Positions 44,469 to 53,461 of a stretch of DNA of 64,000 bases are shown here, one piece after another. The position numbers and the translations under genes are program-made. Numbering within the stretch: position 1 is the first letter of the stretch; every line of letters starts with the position of its first letter. The notes below the pieces were generated by a model, which made no database searches, had not been told where the DNA came from, and saw nothing but the letters and a program-made list of their open reading frames with translations. This DNA comes from Thermostichus sp047462415 (lineage in GTDB: Bacteria; Cyanobacteriota; Cyanobacteriia; Thermostichales; Thermostichaceae). Location of the stretch: positions 62,001 to 126,000 of the forward strand of contig NZ_JANSJE010000006.1 of the NCBI RefSeq assembly GCF_047462415.1, in the 5' to 3' direction.

Positions 44469-45752
44469 TTAGCGAGCCTCTTGATAGCGGTGGTAGATCT
44501 CCAGGATTTCGCCGCGCCCGTGCTTAAAAGCTGCCACCACGTGGGGATCGAAGTGGCTGCCGCTGTTGTTTTCCACAAAGCGAAAGATCTCGTCTAGATC
44601 CCAGGCTGCTTTGTAGGGGCGGCGGCTGGCCAAGGCGTCGAACACGTCGGCCAAAGCCACAATCCGCCCTTCCAGCGGGATCCCTTCGCCCTTGAGGCCC
44701 CGCGGGTAGCCGCTGCCATCGAACTTTTCGTGGTGGGTGAGGGCAATGATGGCGCTTTTTTTCATCAGCTCCGAGTCGGACTTGCTGAGGATCTCGTAGC
44801 CAATCTCAGGGTGGCGGTTCATGATCAGGCGCTCTTCAGAGGTGAGGGGGCCTGGCTTTTGCAAGATGGCATCCGGGATCCCAATTTTGCCCACATCGTG
44901 CAGGGGGCTGGCGTAGAAAATCAGCTCCTGTTCTCGGCTGGAGAGGCCCAACTCTTTGGCGAGAATGCGGGAATAATGGCTCATCCGCTTGAGGTGAAAC
45001 GAGGTGTCTTGATCCCGGTATTCGGCAGCCTGGGCCAGACAGAAAATCGTTTCCAGGTGAGCGGCTTTCAGCTCTTCCCGCAAGCGCACATTTTGATAGG
45101 CAACCGCCGCCTGGGAAGCCAGGGCTTCGGCCACCCGGACTTCCAACTCAGAAAACGGCTGGCTCCAGTCAGCCACCTGGTTGGGCGCTGGGTCAGCAGG
45201 GCGATCCGGCCTGAGACGGTTCAAGAGTTGCAGGGCGCCGAGGATGTTTCCTGAGGGATCCCGCAGCGGCACCGTGAGCAAAGAGCGGGTGCGGTAGCCG
45301 GTTTGCTGATCTACTTGGGAGTTGAAGGCATAGGGCAAGCCCGGTGGCAAGCGATAGACGTCCGGCAAGTTCAAGCTCTCCCCAGTGAGCACCACATAGC
45401 CCACAATGCTGGAAGGAGTGAGGGGCAGGCGCAGATCCTGCAGCTCCTCGTTGCGGTTGACCACGAAAAAGCGCAACTCTTCTCCCTCCCGGATGAACAA
45501 GCTGGCGCCATCACAGCAGGTCAGCTCGCGGGCTTGGGCGACAATCAGTTCCAGCAGGCGCCTGAGATCCGTTTCCGAAGAAAGGGCGATCCCCACTTGA
45601 ATGAGGCGTTGGCTGAGACGCAGGGCATCTGGGGTATCAAACCCGGTTTCGCGGGGGTGAAGGTCGAAGGGGGTGGCCAGGTGGGTCACGGTTGGTTCTC
45701 CATGGCAGAGTTTGGCAGCAGCGCGTTCACAATAGAACGGTAGCAGGGCCAT
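44469..45752 (-). CDS. GAF-HD-GYP cyclic-di-GMP phosphodiesterase-like protein
   Basis: 427 residues. GAF domain at about 50-225 (LLELIVAQARELTCCDGASLFIREG, TVPLRDPSGNILGALQLLNR). HD-GYP domain at about 240-420: HDVGKIGIPDAIL, NRHPEIGYEIL, LTHHEKFDGSGYPRGLKGEGIPLEGRIVALADVFDAL. The HD and GYP residues are intact, consistent with hydrolysis of cyclic-di-GMP to GMP. Output in cyanobacteria is usually motility or biofilm. The adjacent CBS-MCP gene lies 265 bases downstream on the same strand; the interval shows no further gene. Confidence 0.88.
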   Translation of the reverse strand: MALLPFYCERAAAKLCHGEPTVTHLATPFDLHPRETGFDTPDALRLSQRLIQVGIALSSETDLRRLLELIVAQARELTCCDGASLFIREGEELRFFVVNRNEELQDLRLPLTPSSIVGYVVLTGESLNLPDVYRLPPGLPYAFNSQVDQQTGYRTRSLLTVPLRDPSGNILGALQLLNRLRPDRPADPAPNQVADWSQPFSELEVRVAEALASQAAVAYQNVRLREELKAAHLETIFCLAQAAEYRDQDTSFHLKRMSHYSRILAKELGLSSREQELIFYASPLHDVGKIGIPDAILQKPGPLTSEERLIMNRHPEIGYEILSKSDSELMKKSAIIALTHHEKFDGSGYPRGLKGEGIPLEGRIVALADVFDALASRRPYKAAWDLDEIFRFVENNSGSHFDPHVVAAFKHGRGEILEIYHRYQEAR

Positions 45753-45903
45753 GCGGCTCCTGCTGCTGCCCCAATCCCGTTGGGCGAGACCAGCCCAACA
45801 ACACCCAAAGCACCCAGGTCTTGGGTTATCTCAAGCCCAATTGAGGCACTCCCCAAGCGCCGTTGCCCCTTCTCCTTGCCAAGGCCCGTCTACTCTACAT
45901 ATT

Positions 45904-45925
45904 CTCCCGGCTGGGGAGCCGGGAG
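45904..45925 (-). terminator. Hairpin downstream of tRNA-Pro
   Basis: CTCCCGGCT-GGGG-AGCCGGGAG, a perfect nine-base stem with four-base loop, 25 bases after the 3' end of the tRNA in its direction of transcription. Followed by AATATG rather than a T run. Confidence 0.45.
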
Positions 45926-45950
45926 GCCAACGCGATTTTGCCCAAGCCCA

Positions 45951-46024
<74 letters not shown>

Positions 46025-46148
46025 CTGGTAGGCTTCTTCAACCGCCCACCAAGGCTCAATAAGTATAGCACGCCGGTCGGAGCAACCCTGGAAGGAAGGG
46101 ATCCAATCTGCGCTAAGCTGCAAAAACACCCCTCTTGTCAAGCCAGGT

Positions 46149-46604
46149 ATGAGTCAGTCCAAGGGTTTCAGCCCATCCAGGCCGGAGAAAAAGCCGGCCA
46201 AAGCCAACACGGCCAAGCGCAAGGAAGCCGCCAAACGCTACGACGAGCTGAAAGCCAAGGGGATGCCGGAGTTCAACATCTTTGTTCGACATCGCCAGCC
46301 CGCGCCCGGCAAGCCCAACCCCTGGCTGCCGGTGGGATCCCTGGCGGTGGGGCGTTCCGGTGCCATTCACCAGGCCATTTTCCAAAATGAAGAAGAGCTC
46401 AAAAAAGCAGCCGTGAGGCTGTTTCCCCGTCTTAGTAAAGTGAAAGATGACCTAGAGTTTGGGTTTCGCCTCAAAGATCCAGACTTCCAAGACGAGCCGA
46501 TCCAGGTGGCGATCCGGCCCCAGCCCTCGCCCCTTCAAGTTTGGATGACCAAAATACGGAGTTGGTTGGGCCTATCTGCTCAAAAAACTTCCCCAAAAAC
46601 CTGA
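46149..46604 (+). CDS. HHL1-like conserved protein
   Basis: 151 residues. A basic N-terminus (PEKKPAKANTAKRKEAAKRYDELKAKG) is followed by FNIFVRHRQPAPGKPNPWLPVGSLAVGRSGAIHQAIFQNEEELKKAAVRLFPRL. The PWLPVGSLAV and IFQNEEEL patterns are those of HHL1-like proteins of cyanobacteria and plants; plant HHL1 protects photosystem II under high light. That assignment is from memory of the family. No membrane segment is obvious in this version. Confidence 0.65.
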   Translation: MSQSKGFSPSRPEKKPAKANTAKRKEAAKRYDELKAKGMPEFNIFVRHRQPAPGKPNPWLPVGSLAVGRSGAIHQAIFQNEEELKKAAVRLFPRLSKVKDDLEFGFRLKDPDFQDEPIQVAIRPQPSPLQVWMTKIRSWLGLSAQKTSPKT

Positions 46605-46614
46605 GGACAGCCTG

Positions 46615-47526
46615 TCAAACAGCCGCAAAGGCTCTGGGCAGCCAGCCCACAATCAGAGGGTTAACCACCTCTGGGCGTTCGTCATGGGGGCAATGGCCGG
46701 TATTGGGAATGGGCAAAAACTGGTAGTCGATCCCCTGCACATGGTTTTCAAAGCCGCATCCCCGTTGAATGGGCGTCCAGGGATCCTCTTCTCCCCAGAG
46801 CACCAACAGCGGACAGCGCACCTGGGGCAGCAGAGATTCGGGAGTGGGGCCGGGAGGAGCGGTGAGGATGGCAGCAAACACCTGCTGAGCGCCCACATCA
46901 CAGGAAGGGGCATAGAGGAGCTCCACCAGCTCATCGGTAATGGCGGCGGGGTTGCGATATACCTGTTTCAGGGTGGCACGGATCCGCTGCCGCTGCCGCA
47001 CCCGATCAAACACCCACGGCCCGGTCGCCGGAGAGGCTACCAGGGCAGTAAAGGCGGCCATGAAAACGCGGAAAATCGGGTTGAGCTCGTGGGAGCGGTG
47101 GTTCAGGCCGCCGGCACAGTTGAGCAGCACCGCCCCTGCGGCCAGTTGAGGGTGTTGGGCGGCCATCATCAAGCTGAGCAGGGCCCCGATGGAATTGCCA
47201 ATAAACACCGCCGGCTGCTGCACGTGCTGCTGCCAAAAATCCGCCAGCAACTCCGCCCACAGATCTAGGCTGTAGGGGAGAGCAGGCTTGGCCGAGCCAC
47301 CAAACCCCAGCAAATCCAGGGCATAGACCCGGTATCCCGCCTCAGCCAGCACGGGGATGTTGTGCCGCCAATGGCCGATGGAAGCCCCAAAGCCATGCAC
47401 CAAGACCAGCGGAGATCCGGATCCCTGCACCACGTAGCGAATGGCATGGCCGCGCCAGCTCCAGACTTGAGGAGCAAAAGGCGCGATGACATCAGCCGCC
47501 CAACCGGCAGGAGAAGCAGTGAACAC
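46615..47526 (-). CDS. Alpha/beta-hydrolase
   Basis: 303 residues from GTG 47526. Fold landmarks: LVLVHGFGASIGHWRHNIPVLAEAGYRVYALDLLGFG (oxyanion HG), nucleophile elbow VFIGNSIGALLS (G-N-S-I-G, catalytic Ser), LLVLWGEEDPWTPI (acid Asp) and PNTGHCPHDERPEVV (His). The catalytic triad is complete. Resembles the cyanobacterial/chloroplast pheophytinase-like and haloalkane dehalogenase-like group; substrate cannot be told. Convergent with the HHL1-like gene, with only 10 bases between. Confidence 0.85.
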   Translation of the reverse strand: MFTASPAGWAADVIAPFAPQVWSWRGHAIRYVVQGSGSPLVLVHGFGASIGHWRHNIPVLAEAGYRVYALDLLGFGGSAKPALPYSLDLWAELLADFWQQHVQQPAVFIGNSIGALLSLMMAAQHPQLAAGAVLLNCAGGLNHRSHELNPIFRVFMAAFTALVASPATGPWVFDRVRQRQRIRATLKQVYRNPAAITDELVELLYAPSCDVGAQQVFAAILTAPPGPTPESLLPQVRCPLLVLWGEEDPWTPIQRGCGFENHVQGIDYQFLPIPNTGHCPHDERPEVVNPLIVGWLPRAFAAV

Positions 47527-47875
47527 AGCCAGAAAGAGGTGGAAATGTTCTGAGACTACTCCTTCATCCTACTGCCACTCTGGAATAGCCTCGTCTTCTG
47601 GCCCTCACCCCCCAACCCCTCTCCCAGAGAGAGGGAAGTCACGGCTTCTCTAGACTAGAAATGACTCCCAAATGCTCACATCCGGCTGCTGCCGACCAGT
47701 GCGGGCTCGGAATCTGGGCAAGTATCCACCAGTCCAGTTGTTTTAGAGCGTGGCCCCTGGTGCCCGCAAGCCGGTTGGACGGGTTAGAGTAAAGGGACTG
47801 TTAAGATTTCTGATGGTTTTGCGGTTGCCGAGGCAACACTGCGCAAATGTAACACTACGCAACTCTGCACCCCCC
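47527..47875. other. Divergent intergenic region with a type A repeat
   Basis: About 350 bases. A reverse-oriented, shortened type A repeat (CCCTCACCCCCCAACCCCTC...GAGAGAGGG) lies at 47602-47637. An open frame continues upstream of 47876 but does not resemble the transporter family, so I treat it as noncoding. Confidence 0.5.
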
Positions 47876-49303
47876 ATGCTCCATCCTCTGCTGCAACGGC
47901 TGCGCTCCTCCACCCTGACCCCGCTGCGGGATATCCACTGGACACCAGAGCTATTCGGGATCCTCTTGGTGTACTTTGTGCAGGGGGCGCTGGGCTTGGC
48001 ACGGCTGGCCACCAGCTTTTATCTGAAAGATAGCTTGGGCCTCAGCCCGTCGCAGGTGGCAGCGTTGATGGGCGTTGCCATGAGTCCCTGGATCCTCAAA
48101 CCCCTCTACGGCCTGCTGTCGGATACCGTGCCCGTAGCGGGCTACCGCCGTCGTCCTTACCTCTTGCTTTCTGGGCTTCTGGGGTGCGTGGCTTGGCTGG
48201 GCATGGCGCTGTGGGCGCCGACGGCTGGGCTGGCCACCCTGTGGATGGTTTTGGGATCCCTGGCGGTGGCGGTGGGAGATGTGATCGTGGATTCGCTGGT
48301 GGTGGAGCGGGTACATGGCCATGACTGGGCAGGGACGGGCACGCTGCAATCTTTGACTTGGGGGGCAACGGCCTTGGGATCCCTGCTCACCGCCTATTTG
48401 GGAGGGGCGCTCTTGGCCCATTATTCGCCGCAGGTGGTGTTTGGGCTGACGGCCTTTTTGCCGTTGTTCATCGCTCTAGCGGCTTGGGTGATTGTCGATC
48501 AGCCGGTGGCGTTGTCTCAAGGCTGGGATCCCTTGCAGCAACAGGTGCGCCAGGTGTGGCGGGCGCTGCGGCAGCCCAGCATTCTGCTGCCGGTGCTGTT
48601 TGTATTCGTTTGGCAGGCCACTCCCAGCGCCGATGTGGCTCTTTTTTACTTTGTTACCAACGACCTCGGCTTTGGGCCGGAATTTTTGGGTCAGGTGCGC
48701 TTGGCAACCAGCATGGCCAGCCTGCTGGGGGTCGGGATCTTCCAGGTGTATCTGCGGCGGATCCCACTGCGGCCCCTATTCGGCTGGATGACGGTGCTCT
48801 CGGCGGGATTGGGCCTGACCAGCCTCATTTTGGTCTATCACCTCAATCGGGATTGGGGCATCGACGATCACTGGTTTAGCTTGGGGGACAGCTTGGTGCT
48901 GACGGTGGCCGGGCAAATTGCCTTCATGCCGGTGCTGGTCTTGGCCGCCCGCCTTTGCCCCCCTGGGATCGAGGCCACCCTCTTTGCCCTGCTGATGTCG
49001 GCTTTTAATCTGGCGGGGTTTCTCTCCCAAGAGCTGGGATCCCTGCTGATGCATGGGCTGGGGGTGACGGAGACCGATTTCAGCCGGCTGGGGCTGCTGC
49101 TGATCCTGACCAACCTTTCCACCCTCTTGCCCTTGCCGTTTTTGGGCTGGCTGCCGGAAGGAGCCGATCGCCTGAGCGGTGCGGAGCACTATTCAGAGGC
49201 GGAAGCCCAAGCCTCTCTGGAAGCTTTTTTGCGGGATGTGCGAGCAGAAGAGGCAGAATTGGCGATAGAAGGGGTCGCTCTGGTCGAAACCGACTTGAAT
49301 TAG
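47876..49303 (+). CDS. Folate/biopterin transporter-type MFS protein
   Basis: 475 residues from ATG 47876. About twelve hydrophobic segments. Family blocks: FYLKDSLGLSPSQVAALMGVAMSPWILKPLYGLLSD, GDVIVDSLVVERV and VTNDLGFGPEFLGQVRL. These are BT1/FBT family hallmarks, known as folate/biopterin transporters (cyanobacterial Slr0642 moves folates). The C-terminal tail is acidic. Longer frame from 47750 is possible but upstream residues look non-conserved. The window also holds folP, folB and folK, but not adjacent. Confidence 0.83.
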   Translation: MLHPLLQRLRSSTLTPLRDIHWTPELFGILLVYFVQGALGLARLATSFYLKDSLGLSPSQVAALMGVAMSPWILKPLYGLLSDTVPVAGYRRRPYLLLSGLLGCVAWLGMALWAPTAGLATLWMVLGSLAVAVGDVIVDSLVVERVHGHDWAGTGTLQSLTWGATALGSLLTAYLGGALLAHYSPQVVFGLTAFLPLFIALAAWVIVDQPVALSQGWDPLQQQVRQVWRALRQPSILLPVLFVFVWQATPSADVALFYFVTNDLGFGPEFLGQVRLATSMASLLGVGIFQVYLRRIPLRPLFGWMTVLSAGLGLTSLILVYHLNRDWGIDDHWFSLGDSLVLTVAGQIAFMPVLVLAARLCPPGIEATLFALLMSAFNLAGFLSQELGSLLMHGLGVTETDFSRLGLLLILTNLSTLLPLPFLGWLPEGADRLSGAEHYSEAEAQASLEAFLRDVRAEEAELAIEGVALVETDLN

Positions 49304-49353
49304 AGTTGGTTTCAAACCTGATGAAGACACTCCCCAATCACTCCGCCCCGCTT

Positions 49354-49393
49354 CCCTCACCCCCAGCCCCTCTCCCAGAGGGAGAGGGGAGTT
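49354..49393. repeat. Type A hairpin repeat, reverse orientation
   Basis: CCCTCACCCCCAGCCCCTCTCCC / GGGAGAGGGGAG around an AGA loop. It lies in the gap between the convergent transporter and phosphatidyltransferase genes. Confidence 0.8.
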
Positions 49394-49416
49394 AGGAAGC
49401 TGGGTGACGAACCGTT

Positions 49417-50067
49417 TTACTGTTGCCAGTCTGACCTTGGAGCAGAAAAGGATCCCAGCGCCCAGATCAACCGCTGCGCAGCGCTGAAGAGCACCAGAAT
49501 CGCCATCAGCCCAAACAAACCCACCATGTACTCGGGGAAAAGGAAAAACAAACTGTAGAGAAAGATGGTTTCGCTGCCCTCGATCAGCCCAGGCGGCATG
49601 GTTAGGCTGGTCAGTTCCCCTAAGGACTCTGTCCCGTTGATGCAAACAACCCTTCGCCGTTTTTCCAGCAGCCCCGCCAGGTACATCCAAGCGCAAAGGT
49701 TGATGTAAAAGCTGGCCAGCATCAGGGCCAGAAATGCATAGCCTGCCAGGGATCCCTGGTGAAAGGCCAGCCCCAGGGGAACGACCGCATACACCACCAC
49801 ATCCAGCAGCATATCCAGGTAGCCGCCCAGATCGCTTTGCCGCCCCTGCAGCCGAGCTAAGGTGCCATCTAGCCCATCCATCAACCGGTTCAGCAGCCAC
49901 AGGCCCAGCCCCCATCCATAAGCCCCGTAGGCCGCTGCTGCGCCAGAGGCCAGGCCCACCGCAAACCCCGACAAGGTAATGACTAGGGGATGCACCCGTT
50001 GGAGAGGGGTTTGCAGCACCGGAGCCAAGAGCCGCTCCTTCCACTGCCTCAGGGTTTTATCCAGCAA
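49417..50067 (-). CDS. CDP-alcohol phosphatidyltransferase family membrane enzyme
   Basis: About 216 residues from TTG 50067, which has AAAGGAG six bases upstream; ATG 50118 and GTG 50208 lie in the same frame without good sites. The catalytic motif DGLDGTLARLQGRQSDLGGYLDMLLD fits DGxxARx8GxxxDxxxD, with the final Asp as base. Several membrane segments follow (VVYAVVPLGLAFHQGSLAGYAFLALML). The family transfers phospho-alcohols from CDP-DAG or CDP-alcohols. PgsA proper is elsewhere (52300), so this is a different member; substrate unknown. Confidence 0.82.
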   Translation of the reverse strand: MLDKTLRQWKERLLAPVLQTPLQRVHPLVITLSGFAVGLASGAAAAYGAYGWGLGLWLLNRLMDGLDGTLARLQGRQSDLGGYLDMLLDVVVYAVVPLGLAFHQGSLAGYAFLALMLASFYINLCAWMYLAGLLEKRRRVVCINGTESLGELTSLTMPPGLIEGSETIFLYSLFFLFPEYMVGLFGLMAILVLFSAAQRLIWALGSFSAPRSDWQQ

Positions 50068-50268
50068 GGAACACTCCTTTGAGAGTCGCCCGTTGGGAGC
50101 TAACTTGGAACTCATCATCCCAGATCCAGAAGGCGAGCGTGTAGGCTGAGACAGACTTAAGCTGGGCCAAGCCCGCTGGGTAAACTTAAGAAAGAAGGGG
50201 CCAAGCACTGGTCAACCCAGCAAGTGGCGCTTCCAGAAGGCTGAGCAACCCTGACCCCGGACACCCCC

Positions 50269-51255
50269 ATGAGCGAGACTCTTGCTCCTGCGCTAGAGGC
50301 GACTGACCTCCATCCCGAACCGGCCATCGCCATCTCCGGCTTGACCAAAACCTATCGCACTGGCTTTTGGTTGAACAAGGTGGTCAGCCCCCTCAAGGAT
50401 TTTTCTTTGACAGTGGCCCGCGGCGAGACCTTTGGGCTGTTGGGGCCCAACGGGGCCGGCAAAACCACCACGATCAAATGCCTGCTGGGGATTGTGGAGC
50501 CCACCAGCGGCAGCGGCACGCTCTTGGGCAAACCTTTGGGGGATCGCTCCATCAAGCAACAGGTGGGCTATTTGCCGGAGAACCCCTATTTTTACGATTA
50601 CCTGACAGCATGGGAATTTCTCCATTTTGCCGGCAAGCTGTTTCGCCTGCCCGATAGCCTTCTCAAGGAGCGGATCCCGCAACTGCTGGAGCTGGTGGGG
50701 CTTTCTGTAGATACGGCCCGCAAAAAACAACTGCGCACCTACTCCAAGGGCATGCTGCAGCGCACCGGCATGGCCCAAGCCCTGATCAACGACCCGGAGC
50801 TGGTGTTTCTGGATGAGCCGATGTCGGGGCTGGATCCCATGGGCCGCTACCAGATGCGGGAGATCATCTTGTCCCTCAAGCAACAGGGCAAAACGGTGTT
50901 CTTTAACAGCCACATCCTGGGGGATGTAGAGGTGATCTGCAACCGCGTCGGCCTGATCGTCGGCGGCAAATTGGTGCAGCAGGGAACCTTGGACGAGCTG
51001 CTGGGCCAAAGCAAAAGCTACCGCGTGCAAGGGCACGGCGGCGCCATCGACCAGTTCCGCGATCGCCTCGAGCACTTCTCGATCCAGGGATCCCATTGGT
51101 CGGGGGAATGGAGCGGATCCCTGCCGGAGCTGCTGACCCTTCTCAGCCAGGCGGGGGCGGTGGTGACCGATTTGCATTGGCAGCGGCAATCTTTGGAAGA
51201 ATTCTTTGTCAATCAGGTGCGGGCTATCGAAGGCGATCATCCCGTCTCTGCCTAG
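50269..51255 (+). CDS. ABC-2-type transporter ATP-binding protein
   Basis: 328 residues. Walker A GPNGAGKTT, Q-loop VGYLPENPYFYDYLTA, signature YSKGMLQRTG (variant of LSGGQ), Walker B LVFLDEPMSGLD, H-loop NSHILGDVE. The C-terminal 100 residues hold the usual extension of ABC-2 exporters. The expected permease gene is not adjacent: the next gene is a nucleoside hydrolase. Such ATPases export polysaccharide, drugs or lipids. Confidence 0.88.
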   Translation: MSETLAPALEATDLHPEPAIAISGLTKTYRTGFWLNKVVSPLKDFSLTVARGETFGLLGPNGAGKTTTIKCLLGIVEPTSGSGTLLGKPLGDRSIKQQVGYLPENPYFYDYLTAWEFLHFAGKLFRLPDSLLKERIPQLLELVGLSVDTARKKQLRTYSKGMLQRTGMAQALINDPELVFLDEPMSGLDPMGRYQMREIILSLKQQGKTVFFNSHILGDVEVICNRVGLIVGGKLVQQGTLDELLGQSKSYRVQGHGGAIDQFRDRLEHFSIQGSHWSGEWSGSLPELLTLLSQAGAVVTDLHWQRQSLEEFFVNQVRAIEGDHPVSA

Positions 51256-51331
51256 ACTTGCCCCACCCCAGTTGCTCTCCAGCGCAGCAGAAAAGCCTAC
51301 ACTGGGGGAGTAAGCCGCTACCGGGATCCCT

Positions 51332-52264
51332 ATGGTGCCCCTGATCATCGATTGCGACCCCGGCCAAGACGATGCGGTGGCCCTGCTGCTGGCGATGGCC
51401 TCACCTGAGCTGCAGTTGCTGGGCATTACCACGGTGGCTGGCAATGTCTCTGTGGAGAAGACCAGCCGCAACGCGCGGCAGATCTGCGAGTTGGCCGGTC
51501 AGCCGCAGATGGGAGTCTATGCCGGCTGCCCTCGCCCCCTCTTGCGCCCCCTGGAAACTGCTGAGGACGTGCATGGCAAAAGCGGGATCGACGGCGCCAA
51601 TTTGCCGGAGCCGCAGATGCCGCTGGGATCCCGGCACGCGGTGCAATTTCTCATCGAGACCCTGATGGCTGCCCCTGAGCCGGTTACCCTGGCGCTGCTG
51701 GGCCCGATGACCAACTTGGCGGTGGCCCTGGTGCAGCAGCCCCGGCTTGTGGAGCGCATCGGGCGGCTGGTGTTCATGGGAGGATCTGCCTTTGAGGGCA
51801 ATGTCACCCCGGCAGCCGAGTTCAACATCCTCACCGATCCCCACGCCGCCCAGATCGTGCTCAGCGCCGGGATCCCAGAGGTGGTGATGCTGGGTCTGCA
51901 CGTCACCCAACAAGTCCTCAGCACGCCGGAGCGGATCGAGCGGATTCGCGCCCTCAACACCCAGGTGGGGCAGACGGTGGCCAACATGCTCACCTTTTAC
52001 GGTAAGGTCGATGTGGAGCGCTACGGGTTGCCGGGGGGGCCCTTGCACGACCCTTGTGTTATCGCCTACCTCTTGCAGCCGCAGTTGTTTGAACTCAAGC
52101 CCTGCTATGTCGAGGTGGAAACGGCCAGCCCCTTGAACCTGGGCCGGACGGTGGTGGATCGCTGGGGATCCAGCGGCCGTCCCGCCAATGTCCAGGTGGC
52201 TTTTGGAGTAGATCCTGAAGGGTTCTACCACCTGCTCACCGAGCGCCTGGGCCGTTACCGATAA
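51332..52264 (+). CDS. Inosine/uridine-preferring nucleoside hydrolase
   Basis: 310 residues. N-terminal IIDCDPGQDDAVALLLA is the calcium-binding Asp cluster of nucleoside hydrolases; GVYAGCPRPL, HGKSGIDGANLPEP and FNILTDPHAAQIVL continue the family, and LHDPCVIAYLLQP provides the last metal-binding Asp. It cleaves ribonucleosides to base and ribose in salvage. Cytoplasmic. Next gene is pgsA after about 35 bases in the same direction. Confidence 0.9.
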   Translation: MVPLIIDCDPGQDDAVALLLAMASPELQLLGITTVAGNVSVEKTSRNARQICELAGQPQMGVYAGCPRPLLRPLETAEDVHGKSGIDGANLPEPQMPLGSRHAVQFLIETLMAAPEPVTLALLGPMTNLAVALVQQPRLVERIGRLVFMGGSAFEGNVTPAAEFNILTDPHAAQIVLSAGIPEVVMLGLHVTQQVLSTPERIERIRALNTQVGQTVANMLTFYGKVDVERYGLPGGPLHDPCVIAYLLQPQLFELKPCYVEVETASPLNLGRTVVDRWGSSGRPANVQVAFGVDPEGFYHLLTERLGRYR

Positions 52265-52299
52265 TTCTGGTTAACTTTATCCTTGAGGCCAGATCTGAG

Positions 52300-52854
52300 G
52301 TGGACAATCCCGGCGCCGTCCAAAGTGTCAAACTGGCGTGGGTGAACCTGCCCACCGCCGTTACCCTGCTGCGGTTGGCAGGGATCCCCTTTGTTTTGCT
52401 GGGGCTGAGCCTGAGATCCCCGTTGGGAGAGCGGCTGGCCCTCTGGGCGTTTTTGCTGGCGGCGGCAACCGATTGGCTGGACGGCCACTTGGCCCGCCGC
52501 TATGGGCTGATCACCGATGTGGGCAAAGTTTTGGATCCTTTGGTGGATAAGCTGCTGGTGGTGGCGGCCCTGCTGGGCCTGCTGGAGTTGGGGCGGATCC
52601 CGGCCTGGGGAGTCTTTTTGCTGGTGGGGCGAGAGCTGGTCATTGCCGGTTGGCGGGCTAACCAAAGCCAAATCCGCGGCGCCAATCTCTGGGGCAAAGC
52701 CAAGACCGTGACCCAAATCCTGGCCATTGCTCTGCTGATTTTGGGGTGGCCGGGCGGGATCCCTTGTTTTTGGGTGGCGGTGGTTCTCACCCTGATCTCT
52801 GGCCTGACCTATTTGCACAACGATGGTGTTGCCAAATCCTCCCCGTCGCGATAG
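52300..52854 (+). CDS. pgsA: CDP-diacylglycerol-glycerol-3-phosphate 3-phosphatidyltransferase
   Basis: 184 residues from GTG 52300. Motif DWLDGHLARRYGLITDVGKVLDPLVDKLL is complete (DGx2ARx8Gx3Dx3D). Four membrane helices (LLRLAGIPFVLLGLSL, LWAFLLAAATDWL, LLVVAALLGLLEL, IPCFWVAVVLTLISGLTYL). It makes phosphatidylglycerol phosphate, and PG is essential for photosystems. VNLPTAVTLLRL is a PgsA N-terminal signature. Its 3' end overlaps ruvC by 32 bases, within a dispersed palindrome. Confidence 0.9.
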   Translation: MDNPGAVQSVKLAWVNLPTAVTLLRLAGIPFVLLGLSLRSPLGERLALWAFLLAAATDWLDGHLARRYGLITDVGKVLDPLVDKLLVVAALLGLLELGRIPAWGVFLLVGRELVIAGWRANQSQIRGANLWGKAKTVTQILAIALLILGWPGGIPCFWVAVVLTLISGLTYLHNDGVAKSSPSR

Positions 52855-53347
52855 CGGCGCGGAGCGCTATGATGAGCAGCGCATCCTCGGGTTGGATCCG
52901 GGCCTGGGAACTTTGGGTTTTGGTTGCATTCTGGCGGGATCTGCCGGGTTAAAACCCGTGGATTATGGGGTGATCAGCACCCCTAGCCAACACTCGATGC
53001 CGGAACGGCTGCAAACGCTGTACGAGGACTTGAGCCAGTTGCTGTGCCAACTGCGCCCGCATCAGGTGGGGCTGGAAAAGCTCTTTTTCTACAAAATGGG
53101 CAACACCATTGCCATCGCTCAAGCTCGTGGCGTGATCCTGCTCACCTTGGCCCAACATCACCTGGTGCCGGTGGAGTTTACCCCTGCCCAAGTCAAGCAA
53201 AGCCTGACAGGCTACGGACGCGCCGACAAACAGGCCGTACAAGCCGCCGTGGCCCGCGAGCTCAACCTGCCCAACCTGCCCCGTCCGGATGATGCCGCCG
53301 ATGCCCTGGCTATCGCCATCACGGTCTGGCACCACCGCTTCTTTTGA
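52823..53347 (+). CDS. ruvC: Holliday junction endonuclease RuvC
   Basis: 174 residues. RNase H-like fold: first Asp in ILGLDPGLGTLGFG (residue 25), Glu in QVGLEKLFF, and Asp pair in PRPDDAADALAIAI. It cuts Holliday junctions made mobile by RuvAB. The usual protein starts just before the first strand; here about 20 extra residues precede it, encoded by an overlap with pgsA and by the type B palindrome (PRRDSGAERYDE). ATG 52823, GTG 52826 or TTG 52829 could each start it; an ATG at 52869 is out of frame. Confidence 0.9.
   Translation: MVLPNPPRRDSGAERYDEQRILGLDPGLGTLGFGCILAGSAGLKPVDYGVISTPSQHSMPERLQTLYEDLSQLLCQLRPHQVGLEKLFFYKMGNTIAIAQARGVILLTLAQHHLVPVEFTPAQVKQSLTGYGRADKQAVQAAVARELNLPNLPRPDDAADALAIAITVWHHRFF
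52847..52870 (+). repeat. Type B palindrome inside the pgsA/ruvC overlap
   Basis: CGCGATAGCGGCGCGGAGCGCT. It carries the pgsA stop codon (TAG) and encodes RuvC residues about 9-16. Same core as at 3083, 16487, 19726 and 27750. Confidence 0.75.
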
Positions 53348-53461
53348 GGGATCCCGGCCCCGTTCGACTTCAGCAAAGGCGACCAGATTGGCCGTTCGCG
53401 CTGGCGGGCCGAAGGCCTTTCAAGATGGGCTAGACTCAGTACAGCGAGAAGCACAAGCCCT

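Noticed and set aside
45779..45799. GTTGGGC/GCCCAAC hairpin upstream of the HD-GYP gene as a terminator
   Set aside because: Seven-base stem without a T run, located in a promoter-side gap; not enough to call.
50293..51471. 392-codon minus-strand frame antisense to the ABC-2 ATPase
   Set aside because: The plus strand has every ABC motif in order; the reverse frame is its shadow. The same applies to 57578-58729 (antisense to rlmD) and 62488-63468 (antisense to pgi).
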